From the NCBI RefSeq assembly GCF_900215435.1, contig NZ_OCMY01000001.1, positions 4,092,001 to 4,156,000 of the forward strand: a stretch of 64,000 nt of DNA, in the 5' to 3' direction. Position numbers and translations under genes: made by a program. Position 1 is the stretch's first letter. The number at the start of each line of letters is the position of its first letter. The stretch is from Candidatus Pantoea floridensis (lineage in GTDB: Bacteria; Pseudomonadota; Gammaproteobacteria; Enterobacterales; Enterobacteriaceae). Below the pieces are notes generated by a model. The model ran no database searches, was not told the DNA's origin, and was given only the letters and a program-made list of their open reading frames with translations. Positions 16,373-24,652 of this stretch are shown here, piece after piece.

Positions 16373-17176
16373 TAACGGCAGTTCAGGGTGTTCAGCCCAC
16401 TCGTGCCAGGATCCGACATACACTGCGACATGCGCAAACCCCGCCAGCTTTAATGCCGCCCATACCGTGGCAGCTCGCGCGCCGCGGTGGCAATAAACCT
16501 GTAATTTCGCGCTTTTATTCAGCCCTGCGGCCGTAGCGCGAGCCTCAATGTCATCAGCCGTGCGGAAATGACCGTCGCTGACCACGTCTTCCCAAAACAG
16601 CAGCTGAGAATGAGGAATACGTCCCGCGCGCTGACAGCAGGCGTGGGCAAAGCTGCCGTCAAATTCGCTGGGACGACGGGCATCTACATTGATTACCGTC
16701 ACGCCATCCGCCGTTAACACCTGCTCACGGATGCACACCACATCGCGATTCCACGCGCGGGCGTTTGCGGCGGGCGGATGCGCCACCGTTCGACTTAAAC
16801 CTAATCCTGGCGTGAGGTCAAAACCCGCCGCCTGCCAGGCCTCCACGCCGCCATCCAGAATTAGCGCATCATCGCGCTGTAGCAGCCACGCAAACCACGC
16901 GCCGCGCGGCGAACGCATTCCCACCTGCTGCTCAAAAAAAACCGGCGTGGCGCCAGGATAGCCAGTAAACATTGGTTGCAGCGCGGTGGCCGCTTCTGCC
17001 GCCATCACCGCTAAACCTGGCTCGCTGCTGTCGTCAATAAAATAGTCATAGACGTTACAGTGCTGCGCGTCGGGCAAGGTGGCGCGTTGCCAGTCGGCAA
17101 ATTCGCGCACGTCGATCAGCAAAAAAGCTTCGCCCTGCGCCTGACGCTGGTGAAGGGTTTGCACATCAATGATCAT
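16358..17176 (-). CDS. Two-domain rhodanese (sulfurtransferase)
   Basis: The 272-residue protein starts MIIDVQTLHQRQ and has two rhodanese-like halves. In the C-terminal half the active Cys sits in VYCHRGARAATVWAALKLAGF, after INVDARRPSEFDG. The N-terminal half (LLIDVREFADWQRATLP) ends in FAWLLQRDDALILDGG without an active Cys, as is usual for tandem rhodaneses. Such enzymes move sulfane sulfur from thiosulfate, mercaptopyruvate or persulfides to thiols or cyanide. It is the last gene of an operon with a D-cysteine-desulfhydrase-like enzyme, which fits handling of sulfide or persulfide released from imported compounds. It overlaps the upstream gene by 11 bp. Confidence 0.88.
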   Translation of the reverse strand: MIIDVQTLHQRQAQGEAFLLIDVREFADWQRATLPDAQHCNVYDYFIDDSSEPGLAVMAAEAATALQPMFTGYPGATPVFFEQQVGMRSPRGAWFAWLLQRDDALILDGGVEAWQAAGFDLTPGLGLSRTVAHPPAANARAWNRDVVCIREQVLTADGVTVINVDARRPSEFDGSFAHACCQRAGRIPHSQLLFWEDVVSDGHFRTADDIEARATAAGLNKSAKLQVYCHRGARAATVWAALKLAGFAHVAVYVGSWHEWAEHPELPLLHGS

Positions 17177-18149
17177 GCTGAACTCCCGAAAACAGCGACT
17201 GCAACGTGCCGAGTGCGTTGTACTCTGCGGCCTGTAACACGCGAGCGGCGAGGGCGATATCAAACACGTTGAGGCCAAACGAGGAGAAATAGACGCTATC
17301 ATCCGCCGCCGGACGCCAGCCATCGACGAGCAGCGCGCAGAGATCGGCAGCGACATCTTGCTCTCGAAACTCACCGGCGCGGAACATCTGAAACAGGCTT
17401 TTTGCGCTACGCTGGGCGAAATCACCCCAGGCATCCACCACCACTTTGCTGCTGGCATGGATGGCGGCAAAACTCACTTCGTGGTAGCCCACCTGTACAA
17501 TAATCCGGCCAGGACGCACCGCCGCTGCATCAACAATCGGCTGCGCTGCGCTGGTGCAGGTCAGCACGGCGTCGTAGGGTTGCGCCAGCGCCAACGGCAG
17601 ATTGGATTCGATCTGCACATCGTGCAACGCCGTGAGTTTTTCGCCAGAGCGATTCCAGACGCCAATCTGTTCCAGCTGTGGAAACAGCTGATGCAGCATG
17701 CGCAGATGCGTCTGCGCATGCAGGCCTGCTCCTAGCAACAGCACGCGTTTCACGGGTTGTGGCGCAGCCAGCTGCAACGCCAGCGCGCTCACGGCGGCGG
17801 TGCGGGCGGCAGTTAACGCACCGCTGGCCAGCAGACCACGGGGAAGACCGCTTTGCGCATCGTTGATCAACGTTAAGGCTAACGCGGCGGGCAGGGCGTC
17901 CGGACGCTGAGGACGATGAGCCGTCCACTTCACGCCCGCTACGTTATAACTGCCGCCGACGCGCGCCGGTAACGCATAAGCTTTACCCAACGGCGTGCCG
18001 AGATCGATGTGATTTTCGGCGGGCATCTGCGCCTCACCGAGGCGCATCAGACGGATTACGGCTTTGACATCCTCAAGCGCCAGGGCGATATCGTTACCCC
18101 CCAATTGCGCGACGGTGGCTTCATCCAGCACCCGCAATAATGCGTCCAT
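17166..18149 (-). CDS. Ornithine cyclodeaminase/mu-crystallin family protein
   Basis: The 327-residue product shows family marks: MPAENHIDL, a substrate Lys in VAGVKWTAHRP, LASGALTAARTAAVSALA, and the Rossmann nucleotide site LLLGAGLHAQTHLRML. Members include ornithine cyclodeaminase, alanine dehydrogenase, imine/ketimine reductases and 2,3-diaminopropionate synthase. In an operon with a PLP lyase and a rhodanese, reduction of a cyclic imine or an imino acid from sulfur amino-acid breakdown is plausible but unproven. The ATG at 18149 overlaps the upstream stop by one base (TGATG); an in-frame GTG just before it is less likely. Confidence 0.88.
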   Translation of the reverse strand: MDALLRVLDEATVAQLGGNDIALALEDVKAVIRLMRLGEAQMPAENHIDLGTPLGKAYALPARVGGSYNVAGVKWTAHRPQRPDALPAALALTLINDAQSGLPRGLLASGALTAARTAAVSALALQLAAPQPVKRVLLLGAGLHAQTHLRMLHQLFPQLEQIGVWNRSGEKLTALHDVQIESNLPLALAQPYDAVLTCTSAAQPIVDAAAVRPGRIIVQVGYHEVSFAAIHASSKVVVDAWGDFAQRSAKSLFQMFRAGEFREQDVAADLCALLVDGWRPAADDSVYFSSFGLNVFDIALAARVLQAAEYNALGTLQSLFSGVQHDH

Positions 18150-19147
18150 CACGGCTCCAAAAGACGGTCGGCGAACGGATAGAGCGCCGGAGAACCGCCG
18201 CAGTGCACGAAAGTAACGCGCGAACCCTGCGGAATGCGCCCCAGCTCCACCAGCGAAAACAGGCCGTGCATCGCTTTTCCGGTGTATACCGGATCCAGCA
18301 GCACGCCTTCCAGCTGGGCGAGTTTGTAGATGGCATCAATACCGCCATCGGATGGCACGCCATAAGCCTGGCCAACATAGCCATCTTCAATCCAGATATC
18401 GTCCGGTTGCCACCGCTGCGGCCATTGCAGCAGGTCGGCACAATCCTGCGCCATGCCGGCAATGCGCGGCTGAAACCAATCGGCTTTGGCACTGACGCTG
18501 ATGCCAATCACCTTGGTCTGCGGCCAATAGCGCCGCGTTCCCACATGCAATCCAGCCAGCGTGCCGCCAGAGCCGGTAGGCGCAACGATAAAATCTGGCG
18601 CGGGCGTGTGGTGGGGAGCCAGCTGCGCCGCCATCTCCTCCACGGCGCGCACATAACCCAACGCGCCGAGTGGCGTCGCGCCACCCAGCGGAATAATCAT
18701 TGGGGTTTCACCCTGGGCGATCGCCGCATCAGCGTGCGCCTGCATCGCACCTTCAATCTGCGTGAAGTAGCCGTCGGGATCGAGGAACTGCACCTCGGCT
18801 CCGAACAGCTTGTCCAGCAGCAGATTCCCTTGCCAGCTCGCGGGCGGATTGCCCCGCAGCACCAGCACTGGACGCATGCCAAACTTGCGCGCCGCGGCGG
18901 CCACCATGCGGGCGTGGTTCGATTGATGCCCGCCGGTGGTGATCACCACATTGACGCCGGTTTTGCAGGCCTCCGCCATCAGATACTCCAGCTTGCGGAC
19001 TTTGTTGCCGCCGCCGCCGAAGCCACTGTAGTCATCGCGTTTGATCGTCAGCGTAATCCCAAGTGCCTCACTGAGCCGCGGCAGCGGCTCGTGAGGCGTG
19101 GGGAAGAAGCCGAGCGGAACGCGTTCAAACTCTTCAACTGATTTCAT
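18149..19147 (-). CDS. PLP-dependent D-cysteine desulfhydrase-like enzyme (ACC deaminase family)
   Basis: The 332-residue product has the fold-type II PLP motif GGGGNKVRKLEYL with the PLP Lys at residue 49, then TTGGHQSNHARM and the phosphate-binding APTGSGGTLAGLHVG. The two residues that separate ACC deaminase (Glu in DPVYEGK, Leu in HLGG) from D-cysteine desulfhydrase (Thr at both) are Thr in DPVYTGKAM and Cys in VHCGGSPAL here. ACC deaminase is therefore unlikely, and a desulfhydrase or another beta-elimination of a D- or S-substituted cysteine is likely. Products would be pyruvate, ammonia and a thiol or sulfide. It follows an importer and an M20 hydrolase in the same operon. Confidence 0.87.
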   Translation of the reverse strand: MKSVEEFERVPLGFFPTPHEPLPRLSEALGITLTIKRDDYSGFGGGGNKVRKLEYLMAEACKTGVNVVITTGGHQSNHARMVAAAARKFGMRPVLVLRGNPPASWQGNLLLDKLFGAEVQFLDPDGYFTQIEGAMQAHADAAIAQGETPMIIPLGGATPLGALGYVRAVEEMAAQLAPHHTPAPDFIVAPTGSGGTLAGLHVGTRRYWPQTKVIGISVSAKADWFQPRIAGMAQDCADLLQWPQRWQPDDIWIEDGYVGQAYGVPSDGGIDAIYKLAQLEGVLLDPVYTGKAMHGLFSLVELGRIPQGSRVTFVHCGGSPALYPFADRLLEP

Positions 19148-19148
19148 T

Positions 19149-20549
19149 TTATAGCCTTGTATTTTTATGTACTGCGGTGTTTCCCTGGTGTGGCGCGACC
19201 CGGCCAATGGCCGAATCATTGAATGCGGTGAGCCACAGGCTCATGGATTGCTGGAAGCGTTCGAGTCCTGCCAGCGTAACAAACTCGTTGACGGCATGGG
19301 CGTTGCCGCCGTGGCCTAATCCGCCAATCAGAAAGGCGGGCGCGACGGCGGCAAAGGCATAGGCGGGCGCGCAGCCCGGTGCCCACGGCCAGATTTGCGG
19401 AGCGGCACCCAGCGTTTGATAGCTGGCGATCAGTGCATCTACGCCGGGGGCGTGGCGGCTAAAGCGTACGCCGGGATAGCGATCGAACAGCTGCAGTTCG
19501 CAGCCGGCTAAATCCGGCTGCGCCAGGCGCTGCTGGGCGGCGGCAATCATCGCGTCCTGATCGAAGCCTGGCGGAATGCGGAACGCCAACTCGGCGCTGG
19601 CGCGGAAAGGAATCACGCCGCGTCCGCCCGGCGGATCGCTGTGCAGCTCGGCCAGCGTCAACACCGCACTGCCGAGCAACGTTTGCAGACTGCTCAAGGT
19701 GTCGCCTGCAATCATCAGGCGCTGGCTGCGACGAAAACGCAGTTCGTCATGAATGCTGAACTGCTCGGCTAAGCTCGCCAGCAGCTGATTCGCCTCATCA
19801 TCGGGCATGCTGCGCGCCAGCACGCCGCTGTGTTCGGCGGGCGCAATGGCATGCAAGGCCTGCACCAGGCGCCACGCGGGATTGGCGATCCAGCCGGCAT
19901 TGCTGGCATGAATTGCTGAAGACGGTCCGCCCCAGTCGCCGCCGGTCACGTTCAGACGCCCGGATGCCAGTCCGGTAAAGCCGAGGTAAACCCGCGGTGC
20001 GCCACCGCCGTATTCGCACAGTGAGGGAAACAACACCGCTTCGGCGGGAGCGATCGGGCAAGGCTGCTGCGCCAGATAACGCCGCAGCGCGCCGCTGCCG
20101 ACTTCCTCTTCACCTTCTAACAGAATTTCGATATTAAAATTGAGCTGTTGGCTGTGCTGCATTTCGCGCAGCAGAATCAGCAGGGCAGCGACCGGTCCTT
20201 TATTGTTCTCGGCACCGCGCCCGACAAATACCTGGCCCAGTTCAGGCCACTCAACGATGCCGCCGATAAACGGCGCTACGTCCCAACCGGCGTCATCCGC
20301 AGGCATCACGTCATACATGTTGTACAACACCACGCTTCTGTCGCTGCCGTTATCAATGCGCACATGCACCAGCGGCGGGGCCTCGTCGTGTTGCGTCGCC
20401 ACCGGATGGATAACGGCAGCATTGAGCTGCTCCACCATCCAGCGTTCCAGCCAGGCTGCCAATCCACGCTGCGCAGATAACTGGCCGGCCACGCTCGGCC
20501 AGCGCGTCAGTTCACTCAGTAGTTCTAAGGTGGCAGCAAGGCGACTCAT
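19149..20549 (-). CDS. M20-family amidohydrolase/peptidase with altered metal-ligand motifs
   Basis: The 466-residue protein has M20 architecture. The usual GHxDxxP motif reads YNMYDVMP, with Met78 where the first zinc-ligand His is expected and Asp80 kept. The usual bridging-Asp motif (SDDKG/ADMKG) reads GAENNKGP, with Asn115 at the ligand position. The catalytic ELLEGEEEVGS region and the C-terminal GHGGNAHAVNEF His are intact. The family removes N-acyl groups or cleaves dipeptides with two zinc ions. The changes suggest a different metal set-up, or a conserved subfamily with its own ligands. In this operon it would deacylate or cleave the imported compound. The ATG overlaps the permease stop as ATGA. 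Confidence 0.85.
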   Translation of the reverse strand: MSRLAATLELLSELTRWPSVAGQLSAQRGLAAWLERWMVEQLNAAVIHPVATQHDEAPPLVHVRIDNGSDRSVVLYNMYDVMPADDAGWDVAPFIGGIVEWPELGQVFVGRGAENNKGPVAALLILLREMQHSQQLNFNIEILLEGEEEVGSGALRRYLAQQPCPIAPAEAVLFPSLCEYGGGAPRVYLGFTGLASGRLNVTGGDWGGPSSAIHASNAGWIANPAWRLVQALHAIAPAEHSGVLARSMPDDEANQLLASLAEQFSIHDELRFRRSQRLMIAGDTLSSLQTLLGSAVLTLAELHSDPPGGRGVIPFRASAELAFRIPPGFDQDAMIAAAQQRLAQPDLAGCELQLFDRYPGVRFSRHAPGVDALIASYQTLGAAPQIWPWAPGCAPAYAFAAVAPAFLIGGLGHGGNAHAVNEFVTLAGLERFQQSMSLWLTAFNDSAIGRVAPHQGNTAVHKNTRL

Positions 20550-21460
20550 AAACGAATCCTCGGGTTTAGCACCAGATAGAGCAGGTCGATCAGCAAATTG
20601 ATCGCCACAAACACCACCGCGGCGAGTAGCACAATCGCCTGCACCAGCGGGAAGTCGCGGTTTTGAATCGCCTGAATCGCCAGACGACCAATGCCCGGCC
20701 AGGCAAAAATAATCTCGGTGACCAGCGCGCCGCCCAGCAGCGAGGCGAAATACATGCCCTGCACGGTGATCACCGGAATCAGCGCGTTGCGTAAACCGTG
20801 GCGCACCACGATGCGCCAGGCGCTCAGCCCTTTAGCGCGCGCAGTGCGAATGTAATCCTGTTGCAATACGTCCAGCAGGCTGGCACGCGTCAGGCGGGCC
20901 ACGGCGCTCATGTAAAACGCGCCGAGGCTCAGTGCGGGCATCACCAGCGCGGCGAAGGTGCCGTAACCGCTGGATGGCAGCCACTGTAATTTCAAACTAA
21001 ACAGTAGAATCAGCAGTAATCCCAGCCAGAACACCGGAATCGCCTGGCCGGAAAATGCCAGCAGACGGCAGATTAAATCCCACAGGCTGTGCGGGCGCAG
21101 GGCGCTGATAATGCCGAGCAGCAGGCCCAGCAGTGAACTCCATGCCAGCGCACTGACCGCCAATAGCGCGGTCGCGGGCAGACGCTCAGCTATCAGCGCC
21201 AGCACCGGCTGACTGTAACGCAGCGATTCACCCAAATCGCCGTGCAGCACGCCGCTGAGATAGTGGCCGTATTGCCACATCAGCGGACGATCAAAGCCCA
21301 TGCTGTGGCGAAAGGTATCAATCTCCTGCTGGCTGGAGCCCGGCGGCATCATCAGCGCCGCCGGATCGCCCGTCATATGCAGGCTAAAGAAAATCAGCAG
21401 CGACACCCCGAGCAGCACTAACACAGATTGACCAAGGCGATTGAGCAGAATGTTCAGCAT
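20546..21460 (-). CDS. Peptide-type ABC importer permease (DppB-like), transporter 1
   Basis: The 304-residue inner-membrane protein has about six hydrophobic helices. Its DppB-like signature includes FFSLHMTGDPAALMMPPG, the periplasmic GDLGESLRYSQPV and the ATPase-coupling loop RTARAKGLSAWRIVVRHGLRNALIPVIT. It starts MLNILLNRLGQS at 21460, one base after the upstream permease stop, and ends ATGA-overlapped with the M20 gene. It forms a heterodimer with the DppC-like permease. Dpp/Opp systems import peptides, nickel chelates, glutathione and other small polar compounds. Confidence 0.92.
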   Translation of the reverse strand: MLNILLNRLGQSVLVLLGVSLLIFFSLHMTGDPAALMMPPGSSQQEIDTFRHSMGFDRPLMWQYGHYLSGVLHGDLGESLRYSQPVLALIAERLPATALLAVSALAWSSLLGLLLGIISALRPHSLWDLICRLLAFSGQAIPVFWLGLLLILLFSLKLQWLPSSGYGTFAALVMPALSLGAFYMSAVARLTRASLLDVLQQDYIRTARAKGLSAWRIVVRHGLRNALIPVITVQGMYFASLLGGALVTEIIFAWPGIGRLAIQAIQNRDFPLVQAIVLLAAVVFVAINLLIDLLYLVLNPRIRL

Positions 21461-21461
21461 C

Positions 21462-22322
21462 TTAATCCAGCCTTGTATGCGTGCGACGTAACAGCGCATC
21501 GCCCAGAAGGTTGCAGCCAATCACCAGCGCCGCAATCACCAGGCCGGGATAGAGCACCAGCCACTGCGACAACAGCATATAAGAGCGGCCTTCGCCGATC
21601 AGATTGCCCAGCGTTGGCGTCGGCGGCTGGATGCCCATGCCGAGAAAACCTACCGATGCTTCCAGCACGATCAAACGCGGAATATCCAGCGTCAGCAACA
21701 CCACCAGCGGCGTCAGCAGATTGGGCAGGATATGGCGCAGCAGCACGCGCAGCGGCGAGAAGCCCATCGCGCGCACCGCCTGAATATATTCCAGCTCGCG
21801 AATTTCTAAGGTTTTGGCGCGCGCCACGCGGGCATAAATCGCCCAGCTGGTGCAGCCCATAATCACAATGATGTTGGTGAGCGACGCGCCCATCAGCGCA
21901 ATCACCAACAGAATTAACAGAATAAACGGCACCGCCAGCTGGATGTCGATCAGGCGCATGATCAGCGCATCCACCCAACCACCGGCATAGCCAGCAATCA
22001 TCCCCAGCGCCACGCCAATCACCGCGCCAATCACGGCGGCGACCAGCACTACCAGCAGCGACAAACGGGTGCCCGCCAGAATCCGCGAGAGCAAATCACG
22101 GCCGAGTTGGTCGGTACCCAGCCAATGTGTTGCCTGCGCGCCGGGCGTACCCGGCGGCAGGAACATCTCATTCAGGTTATTACTTAATGCATCGGGCAAC
22201 GGCAGCCACGGGGAGAGCAGCGCCGCGGCAATCACCACGATCAGCAAAGTCGAGCCGATCAGCGCATCGCCGTATATCAGGCGACGCGGACGGCGCTGCA
22301 GCACGGTGCCCGGAGAGATCAT
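21462..22322 (-). CDS. Peptide-type ABC importer permease (DppC-like), transporter 1
   Basis: The 286-residue membrane protein has the DppC-type N-terminal domain (ATHWLGTDQLGRDLLSRILAGTRLSL) and the coupling loop EYIQAVRAMGFSPLRVLLRHILPNLLTPLVV. FLGMGIQPPTPTLGNLIGEGR, conserved in the family, follows. Its ATG overlaps the stop of the binding-protein gene (ATGA), so the two are translationally coupled. Confidence 0.92.
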   Translation of the reverse strand: MISPGTVLQRRPRRLIYGDALIGSTLLIVVIAAALLSPWLPLPDALSNNLNEMFLPPGTPGAQATHWLGTDQLGRDLLSRILAGTRLSLLVVLVAAVIGAVIGVALGMIAGYAGGWVDALIMRLIDIQLAVPFILLILLVIALMGASLTNIIVIMGCTSWAIYARVARAKTLEIRELEYIQAVRAMGFSPLRVLLRHILPNLLTPLVVLLTLDIPRLIVLEASVGFLGMGIQPPTPTLGNLIGEGRSYMLLSQWLVLYPGLVIAALVIGCNLLGDALLRRTHTRLD

Positions 22323-23809
22323 TTCAGCCTCAGATCAAACAGCGGGATGCGGGCATCGACGCGGCCTGTAAAGTTGAGCGAGGTGCTGTGCGCGTACAGC
22401 GTGTCTTCCCGATACAGCGGCAGCAGCGGCTGTTGTTCCGCCACGCGCTGCTGAATCTGCGCTAACACTTTTTTGCGTTCAGCAGGATCGACAATCTGAC
22501 GGCTGCGATCGAGCAACTTATCCAGTTCTGCATCGTGCACGGTGGAATAGGGTTCGCCGCTGCGCAGGATGGGGAACAGGGCGGCATCGGCATCCAGCGT
22601 TTGGGTTGAGCCCCACGCCAGCATGTACATCGGTGCCTGTTTTTGTGAGGCAACCTGTTGGGTATACACCGACCACTCCGGCACTTCCAGTTCGGCCTTC
22701 ACGCCGATCGTCGCTAAATCCTGCACGATGGCTTGCGCTACATCGGCGCTGGCGATGTAGCGACGCGGTGCCTGAAAGCGCAGGGTAAAGCCCTTGGCGT
22801 AACCGGCTTCTGCCAGCAGCGATTTGGCTTTAGCCACATCCTGCGCGGTGGCCGGAACCGCCAGATAACCAAAGTCATTGGCGCCAGCCATGGTGCCGGT
22901 TGGTGTGCCGAACCCGTGCAGCAACTGCTGGGTATAAGCCTGACGGTTCAGCGCTAACGACAGCGCCTGACGCACGCGCACATCGTTCAGCGGTTTCTCA
23001 TCATCTTTCAGGCCGAGATAAATGGTTAACCCGCCACCTTTAACCTGCTCAAGCGCAACATTCGGGCGATTTTTCAGCGCTGGCACTATGTCGGCCGGCA
23101 CGCTTTCAATCAGCTGCACTTCGCCGGTCAACAGCGCGGTGAGACGCGCGGTGGCTTCAGGAATCGGGCGCCAGGTCACACGATCGATAGCAGGCTTGCC
23201 GCGCCAGTAGCTTTCATTGGCGACCATCACCACTTTTTCGTCGGGGATGAAGCTATCGAGCTTATACGCACCGCTGCCGACCGGTTTCCGCGCGAATTCG
23301 CTGGCACCCACTTTTTTCACATAGGCTGGCGGCACAATATAGGCCGGATAGCGGCTCATACGCGTCGGCAGCAGCGGATCCGGACCGTTGGTGTGGATCT
23401 GCACCTGATAATCGTTGATCACATCAACCGATTTGATGGTGCGAATATAAGAAATCGTCGGTGCGTGATTTGCCGGATCTAAAATACGATCGAGGGAGAA
23501 TTTCACCGCTTCGGCATTTACTGGCTCACCATCGGTGAAGTTTACGCCCTGACGCAGGGTAAATTGCCAGGTTGTGTCGTTAATCGCTTTCCACTCGGTG
23601 GCTAAACCCGGCTGCAGTGACATGTCATCCGCACGGCGCACTAAGGTATCGAAAATATTATCTACCAGAGTGGCAGACTCTTTCAGGAAGCCGGGATCCA
23701 TCGCCGTAGCAGACGTGGGCTGGCCAATGGTGAGTTCCGCTGCCTGGACGGATGGCAACAGAGCAAATAGCAACGCGGTGGTGGCAAACTTCACTGCAGG
23801 TAGTCTCAT
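22319..23809 (-). CDS. Periplasmic substrate-binding protein, peptide/nickel family (SBP_bac_5), transporter 1
   Basis: The product is 496 residues with a Sec signal peptide (MRLPAVKFATTALLFALLPSVQA, cleaved near AELTIG). The SBP_bac_5 body shows TAMDPGFLKESATLVDNIFDTLVR, WQFTLRQGVNFTDGEPVNAEAVKFSLDRI and VRQALSLALNRQAY. It is the first gene of an operon running through two permeases, the M20 hydrolase, the PLP lyase, the OCD-family protein and the rhodanese. The ligand is unknown; the downstream enzymes suggest an N-acylated or peptidyl organosulfur compound. The start at 23809 was chosen because it gives the signal peptide directly. Confidence 0.92.
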   Translation of the reverse strand: MRLPAVKFATTALLFALLPSVQAAELTIGQPTSATAMDPGFLKESATLVDNIFDTLVRRADDMSLQPGLATEWKAINDTTWQFTLRQGVNFTDGEPVNAEAVKFSLDRILDPANHAPTISYIRTIKSVDVINDYQVQIHTNGPDPLLPTRMSRYPAYIVPPAYVKKVGASEFARKPVGSGAYKLDSFIPDEKVVMVANESYWRGKPAIDRVTWRPIPEATARLTALLTGEVQLIESVPADIVPALKNRPNVALEQVKGGGLTIYLGLKDDEKPLNDVRVRQALSLALNRQAYTQQLLHGFGTPTGTMAGANDFGYLAVPATAQDVAKAKSLLAEAGYAKGFTLRFQAPRRYIASADVAQAIVQDLATIGVKAELEVPEWSVYTQQVASQKQAPMYMLAWGSTQTLDADAALFPILRSGEPYSTVHDAELDKLLDRSRQIVDPAERKKVLAQIQQRVAEQQPLLPLYREDTLYAHSTSLNFTGRVDARIPLFDLRLK

Positions 23810-23889
23810 AACGTTTCCCAAAATTGCCAACGGCAAGGTAGTGAAAAGAGTGGATACTGCCAGAATCAAGACTGTGCTTATTTGTAATA

Positions 23890-23903
23890 CATGATATATC
23901 CTA
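23890..23903. promoter_or_regulatory. Operator-like motif in the SBP/GntR divergent promoter
   Basis: CATGATATATCCTA shares 12 of 14 bases with the perfect palindrome at 14722-14735, around the self-complementary core GATATATC. It lies between the divergent binding-protein and GntR genes, where an autoregulating GntR repressor would bind. Confidence 0.55.
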
Positions 23904-23977
23904 TAATTCGTGATGTTGGCAATAAAACATTAAAAATAACTTACCATTTGCGAATTCCAGTAAAGGGCCTGCAACCT

Positions 23978-24652
23978 ATGATCGAAATGGACAAAGCGCA
24001 GCGACTGAGTTTAACCGCGCAGGTGGAATCATCGCTGCGTAACGCGCTGATTGTTGGCAAGTTGAAACCCGGCGCGCGCCTAGTGACGCGCGATCTGGCC
24101 GCACAGCTCGGCACCAGCATTACGCCGGTGCGTGAAGCATTATTGCGTCTGGTTTCTGCCGGAGCCCTGAATGCCACGCCCGCAGCGGCCTTTCTGGTGC
24201 CGGAAATGTCGCGTCAGCGCTTTGAGGAGATCACCCTAATTCGTAAGCAGCTTGAAGGTTTAGCGGTGAAGGCAGCCACGCCGTTTGTGGGGAAAAAACA
24301 AATTGCTGAGCTAAAAAAACTCTGCGCGCGCTTCATGCAAGCGAAGCAGAGTGGCGTTGCGGAGGCCGCGCTGGAAGCTAACCGCGCGTTTCGTTTTACG
24401 CTGTATGGCTATGCGCAAATGCCGACGCTGGAAGCCTTGATTGAGCAGCTGTGGGTGCAAATTGGTCCATGCTTTAACTATCTCTACCCGCAGCCCACAG
24501 AGGTGGTGAACGGGCATCATAACTATGATCGTCTGCTGGATGCGTTACAGGCAGGCGACGCTATCAATAGCGAAAAGATTCTGCTGAAAGCCATTGATGA
24601 TGGTGCCGAAATCCTCGTGCGCCACTACTTCAGCGGCGAAACGCTGGATTGA
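23978..24652 (+). CDS. GntR-family regulator, FadR/FCD-like
   Basis: The product is 224 residues from ATG 23978; the reading frame is open back to 23891, but the conserved part starts here. The GntR winged helix is clear (LTAQVESSLRNALIVGKLKPGARLVTRDLAAQLGTSITPVREALLRLVSAGAL). A helical FCD-type effector domain follows (EITLIRKQLEGLAVKAATPFV, ANRAFRFTLYGYAQMPTLEALIEQLWVQIGP). FCD regulators usually bind a carboxylate, often with a metal. It is divergent from transporter 1 and probably controls it and the distant ATPase. Its 3' end overlaps the following convergent monooxygenase gene by 23 bp. Confidence 0.9.
   Translation: MIEMDKAQRLSLTAQVESSLRNALIVGKLKPGARLVTRDLAAQLGTSITPVREALLRLVSAGALNATPAAAFLVPEMSRQRFEEITLIRKQLEGLAVKAATPFVGKKQIAELKKLCARFMQAKQSGVAEAALEANRAFRFTLYGYAQMPTLEALIEQLWVQIGPCFNYLYPQPTEVVNGHHNYDRLLDALQAGDAINSEKILLKAIDDGAEILVRHYFSGETLD

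Noticed and set aside
18140..19141. Long plus-strand ORF opposite the D-cysteine-desulfhydrase-like gene
   Set aside because: It is a GC-bias shadow: the other strand carries a complete recognised enzyme, and this translation has no domain pattern.
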